From Azolla caroliniana (Eukaryota; Polypodiophyta): a stretch of 64,000 nucleotides of DNA. Below are positions 23,393-36,440 of this stretch, piece by piece; positions within the stretch are counted from its first letter, which is position 1; each line of letters begins with the position of its first letter. A model generated the notes under the pieces. It saw only the letters and a list, made by a program, of their open reading frames with translations. It did no database searches and was not told the DNA's origin. The DNA is taken from the NCBI GenBank assembly GCA_043228905.1, contig JBHGNT010000020.1:15500001-15564000 (forward strand), written 5' to 3'. The translations under genes were made by a program, and so were the position numbers.

Positions 23393-23900
23393 TGTTAATG
23401 AAAGGGACAAAGGAATAATAAAAGAGACAAGAGGAATGGAAAGACTCCTGACATAATGTGAAAAGGCCCAAGGATATTGTAAAAGCTATAAAAGATTATA
23501 AGCCTTTTACACTTCTTCTTTAACATTTAATAAACTTGAGCTAGAGTTTTAACCCTCTCTTAATATCTTTAATCTCTCATTACCTATAATCCAAATTATT
23601 TACTTAATTGTACCTTAAGGTCCAAACCTCAAGTCTTAAGCTTAAGTGTTTAGGTTGGTGGTAGTAGCTCTTGTTGAGCATCCCTTCGTCTCTATAAGTG
23701 ATTGTTTTGTTGTTTCCATTCTTTGCTTTCTCTAATAGGCTTAGGAGTGGATTCACTCCTACTCCTATGCCTCCCACCAACGACAGAGTAGATGTCATCT
23801 CTATACCATTGATATTGGTTCTAGTGTAGTTACGTATATAGAGAGAGAACAATCTCCTAGAGTGGCAATTACACAATTGGACCTTTATCTTACAATAAAC
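23393..23900 (+). repeat. Probable degenerate LTR related in layout to the 15.6-kb gypsy LTR
   Basis: It begins TGTTAATGAAAGGGAC and shares ordered blocks with 675-1242: 'atgtgaaaaggccca', 'aaagctataaaag' (TATA-like) and 'cttgagctagag' before a run of CTCT-type sequence. The end is not defined and no partner LTR is seen. Confidence 0.4.
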
Positions 23901-24897
23901 AAATCATTAAGATATACCACAATATGAGAGTTAACAATCCACGACCTAAGTTCTCTCATATACTTAGGACTAGAGGGTTAACACTATAACTATCACAATC
24001 AAATACTAATATTAATTAAAAGATTTAAGGAAAACATAGCTTTAAGGGGATCAACCATCACCAAGCAAAGGATAAGAGGTGAATATGAACTACAACTCCC
24101 CATATAATTAAATATGCTCATTTTATTATACCTTCGAATCAAGATGAATTCCAATCCAAAGAACAAATGCTTTCTCTCACCAATAGAATCTCAACGGTGT
24201 CTATGAGATGGTAGTGAAGGTGGGTTAATTCATCCCTGTTATACAGCTCAATTCCTTAGATCCTATATCACCACGTCACGATAACCAACTTCCTACTTAG
24301 CCTATCCTTAAGGCAATGGTTTGTTATCAAATCATGAAGGGCTGTCATAATAACTAGGTTTCAATTTGCAAACATTTTTATTTACCATTTTTCAAAAATT
24401 TCCTTGTCACATTGCAGGAATTTGAGTTAAGTTTGGTAATATGAAAATGCCTGATACATCGTAATAGCTAACTACCTTGCATTTGATTGAACCAGGATTA
24501 TCAGAAGGCTTGATACCTTGCATTGCTTAAACCAGGCTTGTCATTCCTTTCGAAGGGAAACAAATCTACTTCTGATTTCAGTCATCACATTTTTTACGCA
24601 TAATTGTTTTATAATATACCCATTGCATTGTCCAAGCCTTGATATCTTTATTATTAATAAAAATATCTCAATCTATTGTTAACATATAATCTCCCCAAAC
24701 AAGCCAGGATATTTATAAACAGTGAAACTGAGCACTACTGAAAAAAAATGGAAATGATCAAGGTGGAATTTAAGTCACACTAATGATTTCCTCTATATAC
24801 TTGCATACACTCAGTCCATCTCCAAATGAAGCTTCTTCTACATGAATTCACCATTCCTTTTGAGGGTGGGATTCCATGGCACAAAACCTCAGTCATT
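23901..24897. other. Intergenic, 3' side of CRD1
   Basis: No open frame or repeat of note. It includes the likely 3' UTR of the cyclase gene (just below 24898) on the minus strand. Confidence 0.5.
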
Positions 24898-26929
24898 TTA
24901 GTATACAAGCTGTGGCTCAAATTCGGCTACATCTACAGAGCCAGACTCGATAGGAGGCATGAAATAGGCTGCTATGAGCTCCGATACTAAACCTGCAATA
25001 GCAGGGATTTTTTGGATGTTCTTGACAATATCAGGGGCATCACTAGACCCGATAGCTACCAACTTCTCATTATATGCCACCATTCTATCAAGCTTAGCTT
25101 TGAACTCCGGGTTCTCAACATCCAAAACAGCAGGGAAGATTCTAGCAGTCGTTCGGTTCGTCTATCAATAGTTAAGGAAAGAATAATGTAAGCAAGTCCT
25201 CTCAACAAAAACATTGCAATGAATAAAGGGTTTAACAAATATTTTACCTCGATGATAACATGCATGTCAAATTCCTTAGTGTTCAACCCAATACCCTCAT
25301 AGAATGCAGTCCTTTGGGTGTCATTTAGGTACATTGTAACATACACCTAATGTGAAATAAAGATAGCTCAAGTTATACATTGGCAACCGTTTGGTTCAAG
25401 AACATGAAAAAGACAACAAAAACTTACCGAAAGACAGAAGAACCTCGACCAGAGCTTGGCTTGCCAGTCATTCAAAAACTGCGGCTGAGCTTTCAAGAGT
25501 GCAGAAAAGAAATCACCATGCCTGTTCTCATCTTGGCACCAATTCTCAAAATATTTAAAGATGGGGTATAGCTGGTATTCTGGGTTGGTCTTAAGATGTC
25601 GGTAGATTGTGATGTAGCGCCAGTAGCCAATCTTCTCAGATAGATAAGTAGCATAGAAGATAAACTTGGGCTTGAAGAAGGTGTATGTTCTTGCTTTGGT
25701 GAGGAATCCGAGATCAAGGGCCAAGTTGAAGTCCGAAAGGCCTTTATTAAGAAACCTATCAGTCAAGACATCCCAGTAAGATAACATGGGCAGCCAGCCA
25801 ATCCATTGAGTTCTGAAGAGAAGCAAAAGACACTATACACAAAGGATTCCTTACCCCGCATGTCGAGCCTCATCACGAGACATGAGAGTGAAGATTTCAG
25901 CCACTACCGGATTGGTTTTCTGTACAAAGCACAAAGAAGAACAGCATTTGTGATTATCATTGAGGTTCTAATACTCCAATCGTATAACCAGGTTTCACAA
26001 GAAAACATGAAAAACTAAACTTCCCAAAGCACAATAACAAGATGTCCTATATATTTTCAAACCAATCCTATGCTCATTCGCCGGGAGTTGGAGAATATCA
26101 TTTTTAATATACATGTACATAAGGGCGTCACACATAAAATACGCATACGCGTAACGATCTCTTGCACAATTATGCTCCACACAAAACACACTAAGTATCC
26201 TCTCAAAATGTATACAACAATAATTCACAGGTAAATCGTTGAATGCATAGGCCTCTCATTGCACAATGAGGCATCAAAGGTAGACAGATAAACATAAACG
26301 TTCTTATATATACATATACAGAGACAGATGTAGGTAGGTTGGTACATACATACATACATAATCGTATCAAAGATAAAGAGGAAACAAATCATAGAGATTC
26401 TGACGGATACCTTCAGTCTTCGGCCAAGTTCCTTGTAGAGTAGAAAGCCCGAGAATTCGGCAGTGCAAGATCTCTCAAGAAACTCAACAAAAATCTGCCT
26501 CATGGGACCTTGAATATCCTCGGCGGCCTTTTTAAATTCAGCATTCCTCACAAAATGGGTCTGGTTATAATCAGTCTTGAACTCTTGAAGCAAAGCATCA
26601 AACTCTTCTTGTTTAAGATTTGGATTCATCTCAGTGTTGAACATCTGTTCCATCTCATCAAAATCGGTGGTATAGAATCGAGGAGTGAGGAGAGTGTCTT
26701 TTGGAATTGGTTTGGCCCCTGCTTTGGGCTTATCTGCAGTTTCCATGGAAACTCTGTGAGCAGAGAGAGTAGAAGAAGAAGAGAGAGGGGAATATGTCAG
26801 AGACAGAGAACCCAGGCGAGAAGAAGATGATGATGATGATGATGCGGACAAGGAAATAGGAGGAGTGAGCGTGGCAGAGACGCGAGAGATAGAGAGTTCT
26901 GAAACGCAGGGAGCCATTGCCATAGCCAT
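24898..26929 (-). CDS. CRD1: Mg-protoporphyrin IX monomethyl ester oxidative cyclase (di-iron subunit)
   Basis: This enzyme forms the isocyclic ring of protochlorophyllide in chlorophyll synthesis, at chloroplast membranes. Five exons on the minus strand: 26411-26929, 25855-25919, 25428-25755, 25248-25346 and 24898-25161, all with GT-AG introns and consistent phase, giving 424 residues (Arabidopsis CHL27/CRD1 is about 409). The N-terminus is a Ser-rich plastid transit peptide. The mature part is highly conserved: '[17 protein letters not shown]', 'ELGRRLKKTNPVV', then the di-iron ExxH motifs DEARH and DENRH, '[20 protein letters not shown]' and '[20 protein letters not shown]', ending 'EFEPQLVY'. 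No defect is visible, so it is very likely functional. Confidence 0.97.
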
Positions 26930-26959
26930 TTCAGTTCTCCGATCGATGTGTGCGTGTGC

Positions 26960-26962
26960 TTT

Positions 26963-26994
<32 letters not shown>

Positions 26995-27036
26995 AAATAA
27001 GCGAGGAGATACAGAAACAGCAGCAGAGCAGAGCAG

Positions 27037-27079
<43 letters not shown>

Positions 27080-27367
27080 TGTGTGTGTGTGTGTGTGTGT
27101 GGATAGCGTGTGGTGGTGTTATTTGGAGAGGCCTGAAAAACGATTGGTTGAGTTGAGATATGCCCCTATCTATCGTCAATCTCCCTCTCCCTCTCCCTCT
27201 CCCTCTCTCGCGTTGGGCTCAAATATCTCTCTTTTGTTCCTTCATGCATATTTGTGTGTATGCATGGACCAAACAAATGCTTGCTTCGGCCCTCTCCCCG
27301 TCATGTCGTCATCACCTTCTAAGCTTTTCCGTCCTCACAGACACAATACCAAAATCCGAGTGTTGGT

Positions 27368-27402
<35 letters not shown>
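26960..27402. repeat. (GA)n and (GT)n microsatellites at the CRD1 5' region
   Basis: GA runs at about 26967-26990 and 27041-27076, a GT run at 27077-27102, a CTCCCT run at 27180-27207, and a second GT run at about 27369-27402. On the gene strand the first block is a CT-rich leader directly upstream of the start codon, a common feature of plant 5' UTRs. Confidence 0.9.
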
Positions 27403-27411
<9 letters not shown>

Positions 27412-27477
27412 GAGCACACACACGTTTATTGTCTGTCTACCCATCCATTCGTTCGGCCTCCTTTTCCAGGCTTGAAA

Positions 27478-27618
27478 CAATCTAAGGTATGTTTACATTG
27501 AGTTTCCCTAGCAAAATATCCATAACGATTTAGTACAAAGCCAGTAAACAATCTAGGGTATGTTTACATTGAGTTTCCCTAGCAAAATATCCATAACGAC
27601 TTAGTACAAAGCCATTGG
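27478..27618. repeat. ~71-bp tandem duplication
   Basis: Two near-identical copies share 'gtatgtttacattgagtttc' and 'gacttagtacaaagcc', spaced 71 bp apart. Non-coding. Confidence 0.85.
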
Positions 27619-28242
27619 TCCCGATACTACTTCATTAAAGGAAATTGACCAATGAGAAGGCGTTCTCTACTTCTCTTCCCGGAGTAAATCCTTGTTTGAC
27701 GTCCACTCTCCATCTTTACTAAAGGCGTGATAATATCTCAAGCTAGCAATACAAGTTTGGATAGAGATATGGCACACCAACCAATCATTAGTCAGTGAAA
27801 AATGGCCCTATGAATAAATTTTGAGTTTTTCACCTAGCCCCTCAAGCTTATGGAATTATGAGGATGTCTTCTTTAGTCTTTCTTCAAGTAAGATTTATAT
27901 CAAATCTCGAAAAAGTGTGTAAAATCCCTTTTGAATGCATGCAAATTAACCTTATGTTCAAGTTGGTAATATGGTTTGTCATGTGAACAACTAACTAAAC
28001 CTTTCCTTGCGATGAGCTTATTAGAATTTCGTATAGTCTTACGAGGTGAATAGAAGGTTTCATGGTTTATAGGACCTAGCAATGCACATCATGCATTATT
28101 CTGCATCAACAAATCCCAAGCTGCTTAGTCAAAATCTCAAGGTTGGACACAATCATTATAAGATGTCGTAAGATGGTGAGTGTGCCTCCATCTAACGCTT
28201 CTTTGGGTGGAGACTCTCTCCACAATGCAATGCAATGCAATC
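27619..28242. other. No gene recognised
   Basis: Intergenic DNA upstream of CRD1 with no convincing frame. It ends with a short TGCAA repeat at 28224-28240, just before the first 0.5-kb direct repeat. Confidence 0.5.
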
Positions 28243-28755
28243 CTTTTGTTAAGCTATTAGTTTTGAACCACTCAATAGTGTACTGCATGCTACATGTTTG
28301 GGCATCAACTGATTAATGAGGACATAAGCCCATCATCACCATAAGTTTACAAAGCAAAAAACTTTGCCATTATATACTTTACTTCAAGAATTTTAAGCCA
28401 TGCTCTAAATTAGACCATTAGATCGAATTTGTGGAAATGACCAAAAGATTTGACATGATGCTTCTGTTATGTTTTAGCACAATATATTGTTATTTGAGAT
28501 CAATTAGTTCATCATATTCTCATAATTAATTGGAAAGTCTACAACCTTCCTAGTTATTGGGAGGGCAAAGCACGCTTCTAAGGAAGAGGAATATGCAAGC
28601 AATTAGAACTAGTGTGGACAACGCAACAAGGAATACAATGATAAACTCTAGATCTATGTATAAAGTATATTTTGGAGAATCTTGATGAGGATAAAGAAGT
28701 GTGATATGGGTAATGATATAAGTGTTTTTATGAGCACACCTCTACCACGTAAGAT
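28243..28755 (+). repeat. Direct repeat copy 1 flanking the Copia fragment
   Basis: From 'cttttgttaagctattag' to about 'atgagcacacct', about 510 bp, matching 31331-31822 with scattered substitutions and small indels. It is not coding. It abuts the truncated Copia pol precisely. Confidence 0.85.
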
Positions 28756-30960
28756 CCTCAACATTTGGATCCCAAGTCGGAGAAATGTATACTCATAGGG
28801 TACTCACTCAAGCAAAAAGGGTATAAGTGCTTTAACCCTTCCACCAAGAAGGTATGAGTGAGTAGGGATGTCGTATTCGACGAGTCGGCATCTTGGTTTA
28901 CAGCTAAATCAGCCCTATCCGACACAGTCAAAACCGAGTTTGACACATATGTGGAGGAGGAGGATCGACCAAGGCTCACATAAGAGGAAAGTCCAATCTC
29001 AACCAAGTTGAGTGGACCATAAGAGCCTCCAAGCGACCAAAGCACGTCGCAGCTGAGTCTAAAACGGAACAAAGGAAAGGCCAAAATGCTTGAGTATGAA
29101 GATTCAGATAGAAATGAATCGGACCACTCACCTGACAATGAGCATGGTGGACTAGAATCTAGATGTGCCCATCATGAGGACACTAGGAGAACCGCGTGAC
29201 TCCACCCGAGAGAAGAACGTAGTCAGCCGATTTGGGATTTGGCTACGACGACTACATGGCATATCATATGCATTCATGATGAGGGGAGGCGATAGTCCGA
29301 GAGCCGAAAACCTTTTCTGAAGCCGTTAAAGACCCAAGATGGGTTGAAGCGATGAATAAGGAAATGTAAGCCCTCTCCCGAAACACGACATGGGATCTCT
29401 TCCCCTCTTCACCCCATCAACAGGCAATCGGGATGCCGATGGATATACAAGGTGAAGCACAATGCCGACGGCACCATCAATAGGTATAAGGCTCGGCTTG
29501 TTGCCAAAGGGTATCCGTAGACCCACAGGGTCGATTACGAAGAGACCTTTGCCCTGGTGGCAATGATGACTACAATTTGAACCGTGACCGCGCTTGCAGC
29601 AACAAAAGGGTGGCACCTCCACCAAATGGACGTGAAGAACGCATTCCTCCAAAGCGAGTTAGAAGAGGAGGTGTACATGATACAATTGCTTAGATTTGGG
29701 TTGACCACGCATCCGACTGTTGTCTGCCAACTCAAAAAGCCTCTCTACGATCTCAAGCAGGCACCAAGAGCATGGCATTCAAAGATAACACAATATCTTC
29801 ACCAAATCGGCTTTCGAATGTCCAAGTCAGGCAATTCTTTGTTCGTCGGGAATGACTCCAGAGGACAACTATTTATCATAATTTATGCGAATGACCTGAT
29901 CATTGGAGGAGAGCCCCTTGGGGACATTGAACATACCAAAAGGCTACTCTCCGACCTATTCGAAATGACCGATATGAAGGAGCTGGACCATTACTTTCTA
30001 GTAATAGAAATAATTCAGTCCCTCGATGGCATCATGATCTCCCAACGACACTATATCCTCGATCTTCTCTACAAGTTTGGGATGACAAAGTGTAAGCATG
30101 TCACTACCCCTCTCGATCGTAACTTGAAGCTAGATGTTGACTCCGGCACAAGAGAGTGTGAGCCGATGCTCTATCAACAGCTAATCAGAAGCCTCTTCTA
30201 CCTCACAATTACCTGACCCGACCTGAGTTACCCGGCCGGACTCCTTAGCCAGTTCATGCAAACTCCAAGACATCCATCTTGACTATGCTAAGCGAGCGCT
30301 CAAGTATGTGAGTGGAACCATGGATATCGACATCCTCTACAAATCAACCGCATTGATACGACTCGAATGGTACACATATGCTGACTGGGCCGGCTACAAA
30401 GCCGATAGACGATCAACCGCAGGGTTCGTCTTCTCCCTTGACAGCGGAGCCATCTCCTGGAGCAACAAAAAGCAACCGACAATCGCACTGTCGAGCATAG
30501 AGGTTGAATACAAGGGTGCGATAGTTACCACCTGTGAAGCCGTTTGGTTGAAACGGACATTGAAGGATCTGGACATTCCCATATTAGATCCGAATCTCCT
30601 CTACTACAACAGTATGAGCAGTATTCACCTAGCTTAGAACCCAATTTTCCACACTCGTACCAAGCACATCGAAGTGCACTATCACTTCATCCGAGAATGT
30701 GTTCTGGACGAGGATCTCGACCAACAACACATCAACATGAACCTGCAGACGACCGACATATTCACCAAGGCCCTAGGAGTCGACAAGTTGCGACAGTTCA
30801 CGATGAATGTGGGTCTTTCGATCGTCAACCAACCGCGCTTGAGGGGGCTTAAGGAGGAGTGAATTGGCCATTCGAAGCCGAAGTCGGAGTTGACTCAAAG
30901 CCGACCCGAAGACCAATCTGAACCAACCATCGACAATCGGAAGTTGTGTTTGAGGGGGCG
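28756..30960 (+). pseudogene. 5'-truncated Copia pol (integrase tail, RT, RNase H)
   Basis: Starts inside the integrase C-terminus ('DPKSEKCILIGYSLKQKGYK', 'VSRDVVFDESASW'). RT follows: 'KVKHNADGTINRYKARLVAK', 'WHLHQMDVKNAFLQSELEEE', 'CQLKKPLYDLKQAPRAWHSK', with the catalytic YVDD replaced by YAND near 29882. RNase H is recognisable ('YTYADWAGYKADRRSTAGFV', 'ALSSIEVEYKGA', 'TKHIEVHYHFIRE'). It ends with a polypurine TTGAGGGGGCG at 30950-30960. About a dozen stops and shifts are present, and the gag, protease and 5' LTR are missing. Confidence 0.88.
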
Positions 30961-31324
30961 TGTTGAGAATCAAACTCAACTTCCCATGTGTGGGAACACA
31001 CTCTAGGATAGTCAAGTGTGTGACCACCCCACCTCCTTGTATAATAACTAGTGTGTCATAGTAGTTAATATCCTATGACACATATTCTTTAAGTAGTTAA
31101 GACTCGACCTCTTTCCCAAGAGACGACTCTAGTGAGAGAACCTAGAGAGAAGGTGACTACATAAGCACCTTCTCCTTCTCTTTGTAGTTGTTGGATTATT
31201 CTTGCTCCTTGTTAATATAGTTTTACTATTTTTTATGTAACTCTTGAGTTCTCTCTCTCTCTCTACATCGCACACACTCTCTCCACACACGCACGCACGG
31301 TTCTTTCGTTGCACAGAATCATCA
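30961..31324 (+). repeat. 3' LTR of the truncated Copia element
   Basis: TGTTGAGAATCAAACTC start, CAGAATCATCA end, 364 bp, preceded by a polypurine tract. The same LTR family is present at 39073-39335 plus 57401-57501. Confidence 0.85.
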
Positions 31325-31330
31325 CCAATT

Positions 31331-31822
31331 CTTTTGTTAAGCTATTAGTTTTGAACCACTCAATAGTGTACTACATGCTACATGATTGGGCATCAACTAA
31401 TTAATGAGGACATAAACCCACCACCACAAGTTTACAAAACACAAAAATTTGCCATTATATACTTTACTTCAAGAAATTTAAGCCATGCTCTAAATTAGAT
31501 CATTAGATCGAATTTGTGAAAATGACCAAAAGATTCAACACGATGCTTTGCGTGTTATGTTTTAGCACAATATATTGTTAATTGTGATCAATTAGTTCAT
31601 CATATTCTCATGATTAATAGGAAAAATCTACACCCTTCCTAGTTATTGAGAGGACAAAACGTGCTTCTAAGGAAGTGGAATATGCAAGCAATTAGAACTA
31701 GTGTGGACAATGCAACAAGGAATACATTGATAAATTGTAGATCTCTATATAAAATATATTTTGGAGAATCTTGACGAGGATAAAGGAGTGTGATATGGGT
31801 AATGATCTTATGAGCACACCTA
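31331..31822 (+). repeat. Direct repeat copy 2 flanking the Copia fragment
   Basis: Second copy of the 28243-28755 block, offset by about 3.09 kb. It lacks a short 'ataagtgttttt' insertion present in copy 1. It begins six bases after the LTR end. Confidence 0.85.
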
Positions 31823-32029
31823 TCACTTTAAGGATTCAAGATGTCACAAATTGACCCAACCTATCCATTCATGGATGGACATATGGTTATATACCATTTA
31901 GAGAGTCATAGGCTATACATTGAACATTAGTTATGTATAGGGGTTGGTAGTATATAAAGGTCTAGGCCATAACTACAATATGTGGATATGATTCTCAGCT
32001 CGAGGTTGCTGAAAATTGTTTTTATGCTT

Positions 32030-32240
32030 AGAAATACCTTAGTGAATATGTATTCTCAAAGGACAATATCTGCATGCAAAGGCCATCAAAGTTGGGTTTG
32101 ATGGAAATGTGGTCGTGGGAAACTCTTTGATTCATATCTACATAAAATGTGGTCTGATAATGGAAGCAAGAATGGTCCGGAATGTGATTGCATCTGGATA
32201 TGCTGACTATGGGCTTGGAAAAGCAAGTGTTTTATTGCAT
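32030..32240 (+). pseudogene. Pentatricopeptide-repeat (PPR) gene fragment
   Basis: One reading frame gives 'HAKAIKVGFDGNVVVGNSLI' and 'HIYIKCGLIMEAR', matching the plant PLS-class PPR consensus (HA-x-x-I-K-x-G-F, GN-S-L-I-x-M-Y-x-K-C-G, EAR). Only about two repeats remain, without start or end. PPR proteins bind organelle RNA; this is a dispersed remnant upstream of the gamma-CA gene. Confidence 0.75.
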
Positions 32241-32489
32241 GGAGCAAATGCACAGTCTCTAACAAAGGCTGGACATGGAGGTCACAAAAACAAGTGCTCA
32301 AGAAGAAGAGCACAAGAAATTTTAATTTACACACACAATCACACACGCACACATCTAACAACAAAAAATGATGAACGAAGAAGAGAGGGCAAGGAGCTCA
32401 AATTCTATTGGTTGATCTCTGTGTGTCTGTCTGTGTATGTTCTCCTCGGATGTGAAGGACTGTCTGTTTCTTGCTTTCTTTAGCGAGCG

Positions 32490-34927
32490 ATGAAGGCCGT
32501 GTACCGGATCGGGTTCTGGATCCGTGAGACTGGACAAGCTCTCGACCGCCTGGGCTCTCGTCTTCAAGGAACCTATGCTTTCCAGGAACAGAGTAAGTGT
32601 ACACGTTTTTTATCCACACGCTCACCAAAACCCTCACCGCTCTTCTTTTTTCGTCTTGTTAACCGTTAAAATTTGTTTTCGCTTAATATTCTGCGTCCGT
32701 TGCAATCCTGAAAATGTTGTCACTATTCTGCTCCTTTCGTAGTCTAACGCCTCAACTTGGTTTTTTTCCATGAACCGCACATATACATATAGAGTAGAAA
32801 ATTTAACCTTATGTTGCTGAATCAAGATTGAGTTCAAACTATGTATAGGAAACTTAGACAGGGTCAATCTTATGACCTCTGTCCAAACTGCATACTAACT
32901 ACCTTGGTTTCATCTGAGGAAGCATGATAGCTGAAAAAACTCTTGACAATAATAATAATGTCTGTTCACCTTTTGAATTGCAACCAGTGACAATGACCGG
33001 TTTGCTCCGTATGTGTTAGATGAGTAAGAAAATGGGATGTATTGGATAGTAATGATTAATATATGAGTTAGGCTGTTGAGAAGGCATTTTATTTCTGCTC
33101 AACAGCTGGACATCAATATTAGCGAATCAATCTTCATCATGATCTCTAAAAATAATTGAGAAGAAATGGAGCCTGGTCATATAGCTGAGCCATGGTATTT
33201 GAGGCGTGACATTTTTGTACCCCATGACTGTTAGAATGGCAACTTAAGGAGAGTAAAAGATTTAAGGAAAATCATCAAATACAAGGTTGTACCTGATATT
33301 GGAGTATTTCTGAAAGTGTTTCAAATGTTTCCCTTGAAAAGCAAAAACACAGACCTTCTTTATAATCCAGTAACCAAGTTATATATTATAAATGCGAATT
33401 TTAAAATAAAATGCCTAGTGGAACACATACTGAGTATATGAAATGATTAACGGACTGAAAGTTCACAAGTGAAGCTTTCCCTATTGATGGTGTTAAGTTT
33501 GATTTTGGAAATTGGCTTGAACTCGGGATCCTTATCTCAGGTTTTTGATACCCATGTCTCTTTTCGTAAGGCCCCAAGATGAAACATAATGAAGCTTCAA
33601 AACGACAAAACTCACTGAAGTATATCGCCTTTCACGTGACTCCAAAACTGGTGTGTGTCTAATGAATATGTATTGGTTCTGCAATCAGCACCCCTTGGAA
33701 ATATGTCTGCACTATGCCCATTTTTGCTTTCTCAAGGTTGTCTTGTGCCTCTCTTTCTATACATTTAGTTTTATGACACACAGGCTCTTAGCATTATGCA
33801 TACTTCAGTATCTATATTATATTCTAATTTATACTTGTATTAATATAGTCTCGAGGCACCGGACTCTTATGAACCTCTATGATAAAGTCCCTGTCATACC
33901 ACAGAATGCATTTGTTGCCCCAAGCGCAGCTGTTGTTGGAGATGTGAAAGTGGGTTCTGGTTCTTCTATTTGGCATGGTTGTGTCCTCAGAGGTAAGAGA
34001 CACAAACTTCAATAACCAGTTTCTGTGTTTCTCCTTAAAAAAGCTCTTAATTTTCATGAGCAAAACTGAAGATATTTAGATTCATAATTACAGGAGACAT
34101 AAATGGAATTAGTGTTGGAATTGGAACCAATATTCAAGATCATTCTCTTGTTCATGTATCTAAGACAAATATCCTTGGCACATCCATGCCAGTTGCCATT
34201 GGTAGCAGAGTAACAATCGGTAATGCTTGCATATTTTCAACATATTATTTTATCATTTGAGGTGATTTGCGTTGGTAGAACTGATTACACGGTTTATTTC
34301 CTATCAGGTCATAGCTCTGTATTACATGGATGCACTATTGAGGACGACATATTGATTGGGCCAGGTGCAACTCTCCTTGATGGTGTGCATGTTGAGAAGA
34401 ATTCTATGGTTGCTGCTGGAGCTGTAGTGAAAGAGAATACACGCATCCCAACTGGAGAGGTAAATATGAAGATTGAATGTATGGTTTAAAGATTGTTTGA
34501 GTATATGGTAGATAGGGATGGCCTTGAAATTGTGCAAGCAAATAATGCTACAATCCTTTATCATCCTGGATTAATGCAGTGACAATCGAGCACTTTTTAA
34601 TGATTGATTATTCTATTATACAAACTTTAAAGAAATGAAAATGTGTTTATTTTGACTGTGTTGCAGGTTTGGGCTGGAAACCCAGCTACATTCTCAAGAA
34701 AGTTATCAGAAGAAGAGATTGCGTCCTTTGCCAAGTCAGCAGAAAACTATGCAAAGTTAGCTGAAACATATGCCCGAGAGAATAGCAGAACATATGAAGA
34801 AATCCAATCTGACAAGACTCTACACAAGAAATGGGAGGTCCCAAGTCAAGACTACGATTCACATATTGGTGTAGTTCATGAAAAGACCCCTGTTCATCTG
34901 ACCTTGAGAGAGCCTACAACAGCTTAG
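32490..34927 (+). CDS. Gamma-type carbonic anhydrase (mitochondrial complex I subunit family)
   Basis: Five exons: 32490-32592, 33849-33992, 34094-34219, 34308-34459 and 34667-34927, with GT-AG introns and matching phases, give 261 residues. The N-terminus ([20 protein letters not shown]) matches the plant gamma-CA presequence. The core is a left-handed beta helix: '[20 protein letters not shown]', '[15 protein letters not shown]', '[12 protein letters not shown]', '[14 protein letters not shown]' and '[20 protein letters not shown]', then a C-terminal helix after [13 protein letters not shown]. The zinc-binding histidines (LVHV and the GH-x4-H pair in GHSSVLHG) are present, so it fits gamma-CA rather than the His-poor gamma-CAL group. 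Plant gamma-CAs form a trimer on the complex I membrane arm. Confidence 0.95.
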
Positions 34928-36440
34928 TGTTGAAGTGACCAAAATAAATGATTTGATGCTTTTCAATGAAGAGGGGATGAAGGCATCTGATCGTCTCCTT
35001 AGGCTCCCTTCAGGAAAGAAAGTACATTGGTACACTGCTTACTTCGTTTACCCTTTATACCTGGAGACTAAATAAATTCAGATATATATAGCCTTTGGTG
35101 GCTGCCATGCATCTGATTGTTTGAGCATTTTTGTATGGAAGGTTTTTATTTTTGTTTGTTTTGCGCTCGTTGACATTTGACCTGCCTTTACCAGATGGTA
35201 ATCAGTGATATAACGGTAATACTTTTTTGTGCATGATTAGTGTCTCGAAAGAGCTAAACTCAATTAGGTATCCATGAGATCTGTAAAGGGAACTACATAT
35301 AGGAAGCATATTTCAACTCACTGAGGTTTTGGATTTGAACAACCAATGAATAAGTCATGCAGGTTGTTATTTTATTTCTCCAGTTTTTGAATATGATATT
35401 TTTAATCCTAAAGAGAAATGCCCTTATAATTCATTAGGTGCTATAACAAGTTCTCAACTTAAGCTTTGTTTGATGCAACTAAATCTGTGGAACCTTAATC
35501 ACGGGCGTGTCTTTGGTTTTATTAAGTCATACAGAACCAATTAGTTTGTGAAGAATAGGCACGCAATAAATAAACCAGAACACACTAGACTGTAGAGGCC
35601 AGTCCAAACGCTCTTCGGATATATAGAAGCTATATAAAAATTGTCTCCATCATTTGCATGATCCCTCGAGACATTTTGTATTTGGTTTCATTGTATTCCA
35701 AAAAGAGACTAGTTCATTCGAAATTTGAATTGCTTGAAAGATGAGAGTAATAATATGGAGAAGCCATAGGCAAGAATACAATTGAAGCATCAATTTTCAC
35801 AAAAGCAATTCATAAAAAGTTTTCCTTATTTACAAAATCGAGACCAAAATCAGCTGAAACAAATGGACTTGAAAACCATAGAATTGACATGTCCATGAAG
35901 CCTTGATTTAACAATAGTATTGTGACATCTCTATGATTATGAAATGCATCCATGTCATAAAGCAAAAATATCAACTATTTTTCCACACGTGACCAGTTTA
36001 ATATGGCACAAGTGCACTTGGAAGAACGTCAGTATTTCCAAGTATAAATGAATATTATACTGTGTTTTTGAAGGCTCTTATTCAAGGGTACTATAACTCA
36101 AGGATAGAGGAAGGGCATCATTTGCAAATGCATGCGTAGGGCACATCCTAGGATAACACTTGCATTTTACCTTCAATCTAGTCACACAGTATGCTTTAGG
36201 GAATCTTATCACTCTTTTAACTGAAGTTAAAACTTCACTCAAACTAAATTTAAAAAAGAAAACAACGTGCATGAGGTCATCAGAATGTCCATGTGATTTA
36301 TATTCTGCAATATACATGAACATGAGTACAACACTATTTAACAATGTCACCAAGACCATATATGGTTTCAAGTAGTACTAAAAAGAGTTATAGGTCAAAT
36401 GTAACTGCCTACAAAAAGCTTAAGGAATTTACAGATCTAA
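34928..36440. other. Intergenic between gamma-CA and the RPB5-like gene
   Basis: Contains the gamma-CA 3' UTR and the facing 3' UTR of the convergent RPB5-like gene. No other gene is supported. Confidence 0.6.

Noticed and set aside
26865-27404. Plus-strand 179-codon frame rich in Arg-Glu and Cys-Val
   Set aside because: Translation of GA and GT microsatellites, antisense to the CRD1 5' exon and leader.
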